A stretch of DNA of 37,921 nucleotides from Burkholderia sp. (GTDB lineage: Bacteria > Pseudomonadota > Gammaproteobacteria > Burkholderiales > Burkholderiaceae), in contig JAIRVP010000026.1 of assembly GCA_031253835.1 (NCBI GenBank), positions 1-37,921 on the forward strand, read 5' to 3'. The translations under genes were made by a program, and so were the position numbers. The notes below the pieces were generated by a model. That model saw nothing but the letters and a program-made list of their open reading frames with translations. It had not been told where the DNA came from and made no database searches. Below are positions 9,407-18,377 of the stretch, one piece after another; the first letter of the stretch is position 1; each line of letters begins with the position of its first letter.

Positions 9407-10114
9407 ATGAAACGCGAATGGATTTTTCGCGGTGCGGGCTGGGCGGCGGCGCTGTGCGTGGCGCTGCTGACGGGCTGCACCAGCTATGTGACGACCCAGG
9501 TCACGGCCTTCTCCGACTGGAGCGGCAGCGACGCGACACGCACCTATGCGTTCACGCGCACCGATGCGCAGAAGAACAGCATCGAGCAGTCGACCTACGA
9601 GCCGATCGTCGCGAACGAGCTGTCCGCGTATGCGTTCCGGCAGGTGCCGCCGGCGCAGGCGCGCTATCTCGTCGGGCTGACCTATGCGGTCGGCAGCGAT
9701 CTCGTGACGGTGCCGCAGCCGGTCTACTACGACCCGTGGTTCGCGCCCGGTCCGTACTGGCGGCGCGGGCCGTGGGGCCCGTGGGGCCCGTGGGGCCCCT
9801 GGGGGCCGATGCCGGCCGGCTATGTCGCGCAGACGTACCAGGTGTTCGACTACACGCTCGGCATCCGCATCACCGAGCGCGCGACGGGCAAGGAGGTGTA
9901 CAACGTGTCCGCGCGCACGACCGGCGACAACGGCACGCTGCTGTATGCGATGCCGTTCCTCGCGCGCAGCGCGCTCGCCGATTTCCCGCTGTCGAACGGC
10001 GCGGTCCGCTCGGTCCGGCTGCCGGTCGACAAGCGCGGCGGGCCGGCGGCGCCGGCCGCCAACGAGCGCGCGGTGCCGGCTGCGCCGGCGTCGGGCGCGG
10101 CCGTCGCGAAGTAG
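9407..10114 (+). CDS. DUF4136-type lipoprotein
   Basis: A 235-residue predicted lipoprotein. The N-terminus MKREWIFRGAGWAAALCVAL is a signal peptide ending in the lipobox LTGC, with lipidated Cys24. The mature part has the DUF4136 pattern ('FSDWSGSDATRTYAF' near the N-terminus, 'YLVGLTYAVGSD' and 'QVFDYTLGIRITERATGKEV' in the middle). Between them lies an unusual run of tandem W-G-P units (about residues 125-136) within a Pro/Trp/Tyr-rich loop, of the kind also found in surface glycine- and proline-rich loops. The C-terminal tail is Ala/Pro-rich. Function is unknown; membrane anchoring is expected. AGGA lies upstream at normal spacing. Confidence 0.85.
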   Translation: MKREWIFRGAGWAAALCVALLTGCTSYVTTQVTAFSDWSGSDATRTYAFTRTDAQKNSIEQSTYEPIVANELSAYAFRQVPPAQARYLVGLTYAVGSDLVTVPQPVYYDPWFAPGPYWRRGPWGPWGPWGPWGPMPAGYVAQTYQVFDYTLGIRITERATGKEVYNVSARTTGDNGTLLYAMPFLARSALADFPLSNGAVRSVRLPVDKRGGPAAPAANERAVPAAPASGAAVAK

Positions 10115-10129
10115 CGCGGTATCCCGCTC

Positions 10130-10151
10130 GGCGCGGCCGCCCGGCCGCGCC
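10130..10151. terminator. GC-rich hairpin between convergent genes
   Basis: A perfect 10-bp inverted repeat, GGCGCGGCCG / CGGCCGCGCC, with a two-base loop lies between the convergent lipoprotein and TMEM165 genes. There is no T-run on either side, so termination by it is only suggested. Confidence 0.4.
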
Positions 10152-10166
10152 GGCCATCCCCTTCCG

Positions 10167-10739
10167 TCAGGCCCCGATACCCAGCAGCGCCAGCGCGCCG
10201 AGCACGACGAACAGCACGGCCGCGATCCCGTGCACGAGCTTGGTCGGCAGGCGGTGCGCGAAGCGGTCGCCGAGCAGGATCGCCGGCACGTTCGCGAGCA
10301 TCATCCCGAACGTCGTGCCGGCCACGACACCGATGTAATCCTGGAAGCGCGCGGCCAGCGCGACGGTCGCGATCTGCGTCTTGTCGCCCATTTCCGCGAG
10401 GAAGAATGCGACGAGCGTCGCGCCGAACACGCCGAGCCGCGAACGGTTGGCGTTGGCTTCGTCGGCGTCGAGCTTGTCGGGCACGAGGATCCACAACCCC
10501 ATCGCGATGAACGAGAACGCGAGCGCCCAGCGCATGATCGACGGCGTGACGAGCGCGCCGAGCCATTCGCCGAGTGCGCCTGCGAAGCCGTGGTTCACGA
10601 GCGTCGCGACGAGCACGCCGAGGATGATCGGCACCGGCTTGCGATAGCGCGCGGCGAGGACGAGGGAAAGCAGTTGGGTCTTGTCGCCGATTTCAGCGAG
10701 GGCGACGGCGCCGGTGGAGATCAGGAAGGCTTGAGACAC
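10167..10739 (-). CDS. TMEM165/GDT1 (UPF0016) family cation exporter, probably Mn2+
   Basis: A 190-residue inner-membrane protein with six predicted helices in two related halves. Each half carries the family signature E-phi-G-D-K-T-Q: AEIGDKTQ at about residues 15-22 and AEMGDKTQ at about 115-122. Members of this cation/Ca2+ exchanger-2 family move Mn2+ (and Ca2+) against protons; bacterial members linked to manganese riboswitches act in Mn2+ efflux. The start is taken as GTG at 10739, placing the first signature close to the N-terminus as usual; the upstream open frame is the leader RNA. The leader carries a yybP-ykoY-like element, which supports control by manganese. Confidence 0.9.
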   Translation of the reverse strand: MSQAFLISTGAVALAEIGDKTQLLSLVLAARYRKPVPIILGVLVATLVNHGFAGALGEWLGALVTPSIMRWALAFSFIAMGLWILVPDKLDADEANANRSRLGVFGATLVAFFLAEMGDKTQIATVALAARFQDYIGVVAGTTFGMMLANVPAILLGDRFAHRLPTKLVHGIAAVLFVVLGALALLGIGA

Positions 10740-10820
10740 GGATGGGGTTCCACGGGCCGATGTTGTACGTGCGAGCGACGATCCACGGCGCGCCGGGCCC
10801 TGATGCGGCGCGCTGTGAAC

Positions 10821-10947
10821 CATCGGTCTCGCCAGGCCAACATGGCTGCGTCCGCCATGGCCAAACGGCCAAGTCTGTTGACGGACGCCTCCGTCACGAT
10901 GCGCGCCGGGGGCGCGGGACATCGAGCGGAGCGGCTACTCCCCAATG
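10821..10947 (-). promoter_or_regulatory. yybP-ykoY manganese riboswitch (candidate)
   Basis: On the minus strand the leader contains the conserved block GGGGAGTAGCCGCTCC (10943 to 10928) at its 5' side and GGCGAGACCGATGG (starting at 10833) at its 3' side. These are the two conserved loops of the yybP-ykoY class. The outer helix P1 can be drawn as CATTGG (10947-10942) with CCGATG (10826-10821), one G-U pair included. Between them lie at least two GC-rich hairpins. The class senses Mn2+ and often precedes TMEM165/GDT1, MntP or Alx genes, and the downstream gene here is TMEM165/GDT1. The expression platform would be the 81 bases between P1 and the GTG start. The call is by eye; no covariance search was run. 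Confidence 0.8.
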
Positions 10948-11061
10948 AGCGGCGAATTCTAGCACGGCGCATTGCGTGCGGGAAGGCGGCCGGGCGGGCT
11001 TGGGGGCCTGATCGGCTGACCGGCAGGCACAGCGGCGAACGTGCCGCGCCTGCCGGGACTG

Positions 11062-11076
11062 CGCCCCGGCGGGGCG
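11062..11076 (-). terminator. Short GC hairpin after guaD
   Basis: A 6-bp stem CGCCCC / GGGGCG with a three-base loop lies just past the guanine deaminase stop codon. No T-run follows, so this is weak evidence for a transcript end. Confidence 0.3.
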
Positions 11077-11082
11077 TGACCG

Positions 11083-12402
11083 TTACGCGGCGGCCGGGCG
11101 GCGCGCGGCGCCGCGTTCGTGCACGAGTTCGCCGGCCGCATAGGTGCGGTATACCGCGCGGTCGTCGCCGAGCAGCGCGAACGCGAACAGCAGTTCCTCG
11201 AGCGAATCCGCGCGCTTCGTGCGGCGCGCGAGCAGCGGCGTGGCCTGCGGATCGAGCACGACGAAGTCGGCTTCGGTGCGCGGCTTCAGCGTGCCGACCG
11301 TGTCGGCGAGGTCGAGCGCCTGCGCGGCGCCGGCCGTCGCGAGCCAGAACATCCGCGTCGCGGTCAGGTGGTGGCCCGACAGCCGCGCGACCTTGTGCGC
11401 CTCGTTCATCGTCTGCAGCATCGAGAACGACGTGCCGCCGCCGACGTCGGTCGCGAGCGTGACGGGCACGTCGTGTTCGCCGGCCTTGTCGAAATCGAAC
11501 AGCCCGCTGCCGAGGAAGAAGTTCGACGTCGGGCAGTGCGCGACGACGGTGCGCGTCTCGGCCATCCGGCGGCGGTCCTCGTCGTCGAGGTGGATGCAGT
11601 GGCCGTACACCGCGCGCGGACGCAGCAGCCCGTAGCGGTCGTAGATGTCGAGATAGCTGCGATGGCCGGGGAACAGCTCGGCCACCCACTTCACCTCGTC
11701 GACGTTTTCCGCGACGTGGCTCTGCACGAACACGTCCGGATGGCGGCGCGCGAGTTCGCCGCATGCTTCGAGCTGTGCCTCGGTCGACGTCGGCGCGAAG
11801 CGCGGCGTCAGCGCATACATCTGGCGGCCCTTGCCGTGCCAGCGGTCGATCAGCTCGGCGCTGTCGTCGTAACCCGATTGCGCGGTGTCGCGCAGGAACT
11901 CGGGGCAGTTGCGGTCCATCAGCACCTTGCCCGCGATCATCCGCAGGTCGCGCGCGTCGCTCGCCGCGAACAGCGCATCGGCCGACTGCTTGTGCACCGT
12001 GCAGTAGACGAGCGCGCTCGTCGTGCCGCACGCGAGCAGTTCGTCGACGAAGAAATCGGCGACTTCGCGCGCGTGCTCGGGATCGCCGAACTGGCGCTCG
12101 GTCGGGAACGTGTACTTGTCGAGCCACGGCAGCAGGCCCGGCGCCGGCGACGCGATCATGTCCGTCTGCGGATAGTGGATGTGCGTGTCGATGAAGCCGG
12201 GCACGATCAGCTTGTCGCGCAGGTCGTGGACGACCGCGTCGCGCGCGAGCGTTGCCGCGAGCTGCGCATACGGGCCGGCCGCGACGACCTTGCCGTCGGC
12301 GACGATCAGCAGGCCGTCGGTCTCGTGGTTCGCGGCCTGGCTCGATTGCGCCGGGTCGCCGTTGAAGGTCAGCAGCTGGGAACGGAAAGCGGTTTGCGTC
12401 AT
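11083..12402 (-). CDS. guaD: Guanine deaminase
   Basis: A 439-residue amidohydrolase that deaminates guanine to xanthine with a bound zinc ion. Visible metal-site elements are H74 and H76 in 'PGFIDTHIHYPQTDM', H229 and E232 in 'FVQSHVAENVDEV', H268 within 'GHCIHLDDED', and D319 in 'ATDVGGGTSFSM'. The guanine-deaminase pattern 'PTERQFGDPEHAREVA' and 'VYCTVHKQSADALFAA' is present, which separates it from atrazine- and cytosine-type deaminases. The ATG at 12402 (MTQTAFRSQ) is chosen. It lies downstream of xdhC and adenine deaminase on the same strand; the product xanthine is the substrate of the xanthine dehydrogenase matured by XdhC. Its start codon overlaps the stop of a small unassigned frame. 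Confidence 0.95.
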   Translation of the reverse strand: MTQTAFRSQLLTFNGDPAQSSQAANHETDGLLIVADGKVVAAGPYAQLAATLARDAVVHDLRDKLIVPGFIDTHIHYPQTDMIASPAPGLLPWLDKYTFPTERQFGDPEHAREVADFFVDELLACGTTSALVYCTVHKQSADALFAASDARDLRMIAGKVLMDRNCPEFLRDTAQSGYDDSAELIDRWHGKGRQMYALTPRFAPTSTEAQLEACGELARRHPDVFVQSHVAENVDEVKWVAELFPGHRSYLDIYDRYGLLRPRAVYGHCIHLDDEDRRRMAETRTVVAHCPTSNFFLGSGLFDFDKAGEHDVPVTLATDVGGGTSFSMLQTMNEAHKVARLSGHHLTATRMFWLATAGAAQALDLADTVGTLKPRTEADFVVLDPQATPLLARRTKRADSLEELLFAFALLGDDRAVYRTYAAGELVHERGAARRPAAA

Positions 12403-12746
12403 GACGAATGGTCCTGCATCAAGGTAAGGCGAACAGAAGAAAGCGATCGACGCCGCACGGGGGCGGCACGGTGCTTCGCGAGCGGTGGCGGCACGCTGCG
12501 TGCGGCACGACCGGAGGCGATTGCGCGGGCGAACGTGGCGGCCGAAGCCGCCGGCCAGTGGTTGCCGGCGAACCCCGCAGCCATTCCGCTCGCGACCGAT
12601 GCGGCGGCGACCGGAACGGCACGCCGCGACGGCCGGCACAGGCGGGCGACGACGGACAGCGCCGTCGCCACGCGTGCACGCCCGCGACCGGCCCGGCGCG
12701 AGGCCGGACCGTTGAGCGCGAAGCGGATGCCGTTGCCGTGTCTCAT
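12399..12746 (-). CDS. Unassigned 115-codon open frame in the ade-guaD gap
   Basis: This open frame almost fills the 371-base gap between adenine deaminase and guanine deaminase. Its ATG is 27 bases after the adenine deaminase stop, and its TGA overlaps the guaD start as ATGA. Against it being a gene: the product is dominated by Ala, Arg, Pro, Ser and Gly with no recognised domain, second-position GC is high as in noncoding GC-rich DNA, and no good ribosome site precedes it. Codon third positions are GC-rich in the first 95 codons and drop in the last 20. It may be a leader, a gene remnant or chance. No other gene is seen in this gap. Confidence 0.2.
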   Translation of the reverse strand: MRHGNGIRFALNGPASRRAGRGRARVATALSVVARLCRPSRRAVPVAAASVASGMAAGFAGNHWPAASAATFARAIASGRAARSVPPPLAKHRAAPVRRRSLSSVRLTLMQDHSS

Positions 12747-12773
12747 CTGTCTAGCGTTCCTCGATGCGGGCCG

Positions 12774-13817
<1,044 letters not shown>

Positions 13818-14822
13818 TCAGTAGGTAGGGGAAGCCTGCGCGGACGCATTCGCCTCGACGGCCTGCAGCAATTGCGCAGCCACCGAGATCGCGATCACTT
13901 CGGGCGCCTTGTCGATGATGCCTTCGACACCGATCGGGCAGCGCATCCGCGCGACCTGGGCCGGGTCGATGCCGATTGCCGCGAGGCGATGATCGAACTG
14001 CACGCGTTTCGCGTGCGAGCCGGTCATCCCGAAGTACGCGTAGTCGCCGCGTCGCAGGATGCGCTCGGCCAGCAAGAAATCGAGTGCGTGGTCGTGCGTC
14101 ATCACGACGAAGTAGGACTGCGGCGGCGCGGCGTCGACCGCGTCGGCCGGGGCAGCGGCCGCTTCGATCGCGAGGTTGCCGATGCCGGCGAGTGCGTCGG
14201 CCGGCGGGAACACCGCATCGGGCCCGTCGATCCAGCGCACGTGGCACGGCAGCGTCGCCAGCACCTTCACGAGCGCGGTGCCGATGTGCCCGGCGCCGAA
14301 CAGCATGACGGGGAACGCATACGGCGCGATCGTTTCGGTCATCAGCGACACGCCGCCGGTTTCCCACAGCAGGCAGTCGGCGCGCGCGGCTTCCGATTCG
14401 GGCTCGCTCAACAGCGGCGCGCCCGGCGAGGGGCCGAATGATACGCTACGCACGGTTGCGGCGCCGGCCGCGACGCGCTTCGAGAGCGACATGATCCAGC
14501 CGAGATCGCCGACGTCGAGCCGCTCGAACGCGAGCACCACGGCACCGCCGCAGCACTGGCCGAGGCTCGGGCCGAGCGCGAGCCGCTCGAGCCGGCGTGC
14601 GTGCGGCACGTGCGCGCCATCCTTCAGCAGATGCCGCGCGATCTCGATCGCCTTCCATTCCAGATGACCGCCGCCGATCGTATGGCGGGCCATGTCGCGC
14701 GTGACGAGCATCTTGGTGCCGGCTTCGCGCGGCGCGGAGCCGTCGGTATGCGCGACCGTCACGAGCACGGCCGCTTCGCCGTGCGCGAGCAGTTGCTGCA
14801 GATCGCCGAGCCAGGCTTCCAT
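13818..14822 (-). CDS. xdhC: XdhC, xanthine dehydrogenase maturation protein
   Basis: A 334-residue XdhC/CoxI-family protein. In characterised systems XdhC binds molybdenum cofactor, helps its sulfuration and inserts it into XdhB. The N-terminal XdhC domain shows 'VTVAHTDGSAPREAGTKML' and a Cys pair in 'LGQCCGGAVV' (90-91) at the site tied to cofactor binding. The C-terminal Rossmann domain starts at 'MLFGAGHIGTALV' (about 173-185) and includes 'VMTHDHALDFLL' and 'YFGMTGSHAKR'. The xdhA and xdhB genes are not in this window, so the maturase is separated from its client here or the client lies elsewhere. The stop of an upstream small frame overlaps its ATG (TGATG). Confidence 0.93.
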   Translation of the reverse strand: MEAWLGDLQQLLAHGEAAVLVTVAHTDGSAPREAGTKMLVTRDMARHTIGGGHLEWKAIEIARHLLKDGAHVPHARRLERLALGPSLGQCCGGAVVLAFERLDVGDLGWIMSLSKRVAAGAATVRSVSFGPSPGAPLLSEPESEAARADCLLWETGGVSLMTETIAPYAFPVMLFGAGHIGTALVKVLATLPCHVRWIDGPDAVFPPADALAGIGNLAIEAAAAPADAVDAAPPQSYFVVMTHDHALDFLLAERILRRGDYAYFGMTGSHAKRVQFDHRLAAIGIDPAQVARMRCPIGVEGIIDKAPEVIAISVAAQLLQAVEANASAQASPTY

Positions 14823-15430
14823 CAGCACACCCCGTTCGGAACGACGCGGCACGACACGCGGCGCGGGCTGGCGGGCGTGGCGGTGACGAGGACGGACGGG
14901 AGGGCGGGCCGGCCGCACGGCTGAAGCAGTGCGACGGCAGCGCGCTGACGACGCGCGCGAACGGCGCCGCCGGACACGCGGACGCCATGAGGGTGACGGA
15001 TGCGGATGGTTTGCGTTGTCATGATGAATCCAGTCGACATTGCGGATCGGGCGCGCGTTACGCAGGGGTGGTGAGACCGCCTGGCCTCGCGCACGTAGAT
15101 CGCCATCCAGTCCCGAAGATAGCACCGCCACGCGGCGCGAACATGGCCGGGCGGTGATCCGGGCTATCAGGAGGCGATCATGTCGATCATAGGCCCGCCG
15201 CGCGGGATCGGGGCGCCGGTGCGTGCACATCGGGCTGAAACGCACGCGTGACGGGGCGTGGGCGCGTCGGTTGCGCGACGCGCGTGCGTCCGGTGATCCG
15301 GGCGGCGGCGGAGTAGGTGTTTACGCGTGGCCGGCCGGAGGTGGCCGACGGAAGCGTCGGTTGGGGCCGGCGGCGTGCGGCCCGCTCACGCAGGCCGCAC
15401 ATGCCGGTGGCCGGCAAAGCGGCCGTCAGG
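14823..15430. other. 608-base gap between xdhC and dsbB
   Basis: No convincing gene is seen. On the minus strand an open frame from an ATG at 15022 (66 codons) ends in TGA at 14822, sharing its last base with the xdhC start codon. Its product is basic (Arg- and Val-rich) with no recognised domain and a poor ribosome site, so I do not call it. The promoter for the xdhC operon should lie here. The dsbB-proximal end holds two GC-rich hairpins. Confidence 0.5.
15375..15416 (-). terminator. Paired GC-rich hairpins after dsbB
   Basis: Two adjacent perfect stems lie 15-55 bases past the dsbB stop: GTGCGGCC / GGCCGCAC with a ten-base loop, and TGCCGG / CCGGCA with a three-base loop. Neither is followed by a T-run, so this is a possible rather than typical terminator. 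Confidence 0.35.
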
Positions 15431-15943
15431 TCAGCCCGCGAGCTTGCGGCGATGCCGCCAGAGGCTCGCGACGACCGCGACCAGGATCACGGCGAAGCCG
15501 ATCAGCGCCCAGCCGGGCAGCAGGATGCCGAAGATCGGCGGGTAGACGGTCTCGCACAGCCCGGCGACCTTGAACATGCCGGGGAACCACTGCGCGGGCG
15601 GCAGGCTGTCGACGATCGGCTGCAACGTGTCGAAGCCGCAGCTGAAGCCCGGATTCATCTGGATCGACAGGTGCCGCGCGGCCGTGCCGACACCGCCGGC
15701 CGCGGCGATCGCGATCAGCAGTTCGAGCACCCAGATGCCGCGCCAGTTGCGGATCCCGGCGGCCAGGAACGCGAAGATCCCGATCGCGGAGAAGAAGTAG
15801 CGCTGGATGATGCACAGCGGGCACGGATCTTCGTTCTTCACGTACTGCAGGTACAGCGCGCCGGCCAGCAGGGCGATGCACGCCCATCCGAGCAGCATCA
15901 GCAGGCGGCGTTCACGGCGTAGCGCAAGCGTGTAGTCGTTCAT
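15431..15943 (-). CDS. dsbB: Disulfide bond formation protein B
   Basis: A 170-residue inner-membrane protein with four predicted helices. DsbB reoxidises periplasmic DsbA and passes electrons to the quinone pool. The first periplasmic loop has the redox pair Cys41-Cys44 in '[15 protein letters not shown]'; the second loop carries Cys102 ('GFSCGFDTL') and Cys130 ('[10 protein letters not shown]'). The Arg after the first pair ('IIQRY') is the residue tied to quinone interaction in the family. The ATG at 15943 ([13 protein letters not shown]) places basic residues on the cytoplasmic side. It is a single gene, oriented with its neighbours but separated from the upstream one by 138 bases. Confidence 0.96.
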   Translation of the reverse strand: MNDYTLALRRERRLLMLLGWACIALLAGALYLQYVKNEDPCPLCIIQRYFFSAIGIFAFLAAGIRNWRGIWVLELLIAIAAAGGVGTAARHLSIQMNPGFSCGFDTLQPIVDSLPPAQWFPGMFKVAGLCETVYPPIFGILLPGWALIGFAVILVAVVASLWRHRRKLAG

Positions 15944-16027
15944 GTCGGCGGGGTTCCTCGTCGGTCGGTCCGGAAAACAATCGCGCGATTTTAGCGCGAA
16001 CGGTCTGGCACGAAACTGACAGCGCGC

Positions 16028-16078
16028 GTGCGGCACCCTGCCGCACCACGCGCATGGCCCGCCGGCGATCGGCCGGCG
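16028..16078 (-). terminator. Two GC-rich hairpins after the amidase gene
   Basis: Just past the amidase stop codon lie CGCCGGC / GCCGGCG (five-base loop, 16060-16078) and then GTGCGGCA / TGCCGCAC (three-base loop, 16028-16046), both perfect. The position fits a transcript end, but T-runs are missing. Confidence 0.35.
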
Positions 16079-16081
16079 CGA

Positions 16082-17458
16082 TCAGCGGATCGTGTTCAGC
16101 ACGGCCTCGACCGCCTGGCCGATCGCGAGCAGCGCGTCGTCGCGATGCGGCGCCGCCGCGAGCATCAGGCCGACCGGCGCCGCGTCGCGCGGATGACACG
16201 GCAGCGACAGGCCGCACGCGTCGAGGAAGTTGAACGCGCTCGGATTGCGCAGGATCAGCGCATTGGTGCGCGTGAACGCGTCGTCGTCCGTTTCGAGGTC
16301 GGCGATGCGCGGCGGCACCACCGGCACCGTCGGCGCGACGAGCGCATCGAAGCGTGCCCAGACCGTATGGGCGGCTTCGTCGAGCATCGCGGCGCGCGCG
16401 GCGAGCAGGTCGAGATAATCGGCCGCGCTCGCCGGTTCGCCCTTCAGGATCCGCGTGAGCACGCGCGGGTCGTACTGGTCGCGATGCTGGGCGAGCAGCG
16501 GGCGATGCCATGCGTACGCCTCGATTGGCGAGAAGCCGAAGCGGTTGATCTCCGGCAGCCGGTCGAGCGCAGGGAAGCGCACTTCGGTGACGATCGCGCC
16601 GGCGGCTTCGAGATGCTTAAGCGCGGTGTCGAGCGCGGCCGCGACGTCGGCGTCGACGCCATCCGTCACGTAGTTCGTCAGCACGCCGAGCCGCACGCCT
16701 TCGAGCGGCCGGGCGGCCGGCACGTGCGGCTCGAGGCCCGCGAGCATCCGGTCGACGAGCGCGCAGCATGCGACTGTCAGGCCGATCGGGCCGAACGAGT
16801 CGAGCGTCGTCGACAGCGGCACGCCGCCTTGCGTCGGGATCCGGCTCGCGGTCGGCTTGAAGCCCGTCAGCCCGCACAGCGCGGCCGGAATGCGGATCGA
16901 GCCGCCGGTGTCGGTGCCGAGCGCGACGGCGGCCATCCCGTCGGCGACGGACGCGGCCGCCCCCGACGACGAACCGCCGGAAATCCGCGCATCGCCCGGC
17001 ACGTCGCGGTGGTACGGCGAGCGCGGATTGCCGTAGTGCGGATTCAGCCCGAGCCCCGAGAACGCGAACTCGCTCATGTTGGTGCGGCCGACCAGCACTG
17101 CGCCCGCACGCTTGAGCCGCGCGACGGCGACCGCATCGGTGCGCGCGGGCGGCGCGCCGTCGAGCACGCGCGAACCCGCGCGCGTCACCTGGCCCGCGAC
17201 GTCGAACAGGTCCTTCACCGACACCGGGATGCCCGCGAGCGGCGACAGCACGGTGCCCGCGGCGCGCAGACGGTCGTGCGCGTCGGCGGCCGCACGCGCG
17301 TTGTCGGCGTCGACTTCGGTGAAGACGGCGGCGCCCTGGCCCGACGGATCGGCGATCCGGTCGAGCGCGGTGTCGACGAGCGCGCGGCTCGTGGTGCGGC
17401 CGGCCGCGAGGTCGGCGGCGAGCTGGGCGAGCGGGGGGAAGGGCGTGAAGGTGGTCAT
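16082..17458 (-). CDS. Amidase (amidase signature family)
   Basis: A 458-residue amidase-signature hydrolase. The Ser-cisSer-Lys triad can be placed: Lys82 in 'GIPVSVKDLFDVAGQ', the cis-Ser in 'ISGGSSSGAAASVADG' (about 160-174), and nucleophile Ser187 in 'GTDTGGSIRIPAALCG'. The family hydrolyses amides ranging from glutaminyl-tRNA intermediates to allophanate, malonamide and aryl amides. This protein lacks the GatA context (no gatB or gatC nearby), so it is most likely a catabolic amidase; the substrate is unknown. It starts 7 bases after the GntR regulator gene on the same strand, so the two form an operon and the regulator probably responds to the amide or its product (inference). Confidence 0.92.
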   Translation of the reverse strand: MTTFTPFPPLAQLAADLAAGRTTSRALVDTALDRIADPSGQGAAVFTEVDADNARAAADAHDRLRAAGTVLSPLAGIPVSVKDLFDVAGQVTRAGSRVLDGAPPARTDAVAVARLKRAGAVLVGRTNMSEFAFSGLGLNPHYGNPRSPYHRDVPGDARISGGSSSGAAASVADGMAAVALGTDTGGSIRIPAALCGLTGFKPTASRIPTQGGVPLSTTLDSFGPIGLTVACCALVDRMLAGLEPHVPAARPLEGVRLGVLTNYVTDGVDADVAAALDTALKHLEAAGAIVTEVRFPALDRLPEINRFGFSPIEAYAWHRPLLAQHRDQYDPRVLTRILKGEPASAADYLDLLAARAAMLDEAAHTVWARFDALVAPTVPVVPPRIADLETDDDAFTRTNALILRNPSAFNFLDACGLSLPCHPRDAAPVGLMLAAAPHRDDALLAIGQAVEAVLNTIR

Positions 17459-17465
17459 GGGCGGC

Positions 17466-18146
17466 TCAGGGGCGAAGATGTTGAAGAAGCGTGGAGCGGA
17501 ACGAATCGATATGGCCTTCGACGGCTGCGCGCGCGCCGGCGGCGTCGCGTGAGGACAGCCGCTCGAACAGCTCGCGATGCTCGTGCTGGACGTCGGCGAG
17601 GTGGTGCGGTTCGGACAGCGTGACGAACCAGAAGCGCAGCGAGCGCTCGTGCAGCGCGCGCAGGATCTCGGCGAGGACCGCGTTGCGCGCGGCCGCGGCG
17701 ATCGCCTGGTGAAACGCGCGGTCGAGTTCCATCATTCCCTCGACGTCGTGCGTGTCCACACAGGCCTGTCCGTCGTCGAGCAGCGCGGCCATGCGCGCGA
17801 GATCCTCCGGCGTCGCGTGGCGCGCGGCGAGTTCGGCGCAGTGCGCTTCGTTGATGCGCCGCACGTCGATCACCGCGACGATGTCGTCGAGCGACAGCGG
17901 CTGCACCATCAGGCCCTTGCGCGGCATCACGGACAGCAGCCCTTCGAGCACGAGCCGGTGCACGGCCTGGTGCACCGGCGTGCGGCCGATCCCCGTGCGC
18001 GCGACGAGGTCGGCTTCGTTGAGCGCGGCGCCCGGCTTCAGGCGCATCGTGATGATGTCGCGCTGGATCAGCGCGTACGCACGGTCGGCGAGGCTGGCCG
18101 CCGGCGCGGCGTGGCGGTCGCGGATGACGTCGGTCAGGGTACTCAT
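17466..18146 (-). CDS. GntR-family (FadR/FCD subfamily) transcriptional regulator
   Basis: A 226-residue regulator. The N-terminal winged helix includes 'AYALIQRDIITMRLKPGAAL' and the recognition region 'LVARTGIGRTPVHQAVHRLV' followed by 'LLSVMPRKGLMVQP'. The C-terminal all-helical FCD ligand domain is visible from about residue 85, with metal-site candidates Asp and His in 'MELDRAFHQAI', His in 'VQHEHRELFERL' and His in 'VEGHIDSF'. Such proteins bind small carboxylates or amides. It is the first gene of a two-gene unit with the amidase and diverges from the PuuD-like gene; the intergenic region holds palindromes it may bind. Confidence 0.92.
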   Translation of the reverse strand: MSTLTDVIRDRHAAPAASLADRAYALIQRDIITMRLKPGAALNEADLVARTGIGRTPVHQAVHRLVLEGLLSVMPRKGLMVQPLSLDDIVAVIDVRRINEAHCAELAARHATPEDLARMAALLDDGQACVDTHDVEGMMELDRAFHQAIAAAARNAVLAEILRALHERSLRFWFVTLSEPHHLADVQHEHRELFERLSSRDAAGARAAVEGHIDSFRSTLLQHLRP

Positions 18147-18226
18147 GCAGGGTGCGGCGCGGCGGCCGGGCGGGGCGCGATCATGGCGCGGGCGTTCGGG
18201 AGCGTGGACGATGTCTGGATATTATT

Positions 18227-18250
18227 GTGATATATCACTGGTGTCCAGTG
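18227..18250. promoter_or_regulatory. Overlapping palindromes, candidate GntR operator
   Basis: GTGATATATCAC (18227-18238) is a perfect 12-base palindrome in an AT-rich pocket. It overlaps a second inverted repeat CACTGG-TGT-CCAGTG (18236-18250). They lie 80-105 bases upstream of the GntR gene start, in the divergent region shared with the PuuD-like gene. This is the expected place for an autoregulatory operator. Confidence 0.55.
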
Positions 18251-18347
18251 CGGGCGACGAGACACCGGTGGCGCCGGCACGCGAACGGGGATGCGCCCCG
18301 GCGCCGCTTGCCTCGACTTGCAACAATAGCGACAGGATGTTGCAGGT

Positions 18348-18377
18348 TTGCCGCGCGATCGTGCACTGAAGCATAAT
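18348..18377 (+). promoter_or_regulatory. Candidate promoter of the PuuD-like gene
   Basis: TTGCCG (18348-18353) and CATAAT (18372-18377) are 18 bases apart, 48 bases before the start codon at 18425. A 7-bp inverted repeat TGCAACA / TGTTGCA (18319-18344) ends just upstream of the -35 and could be a second regulator site. Confidence 0.55.
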
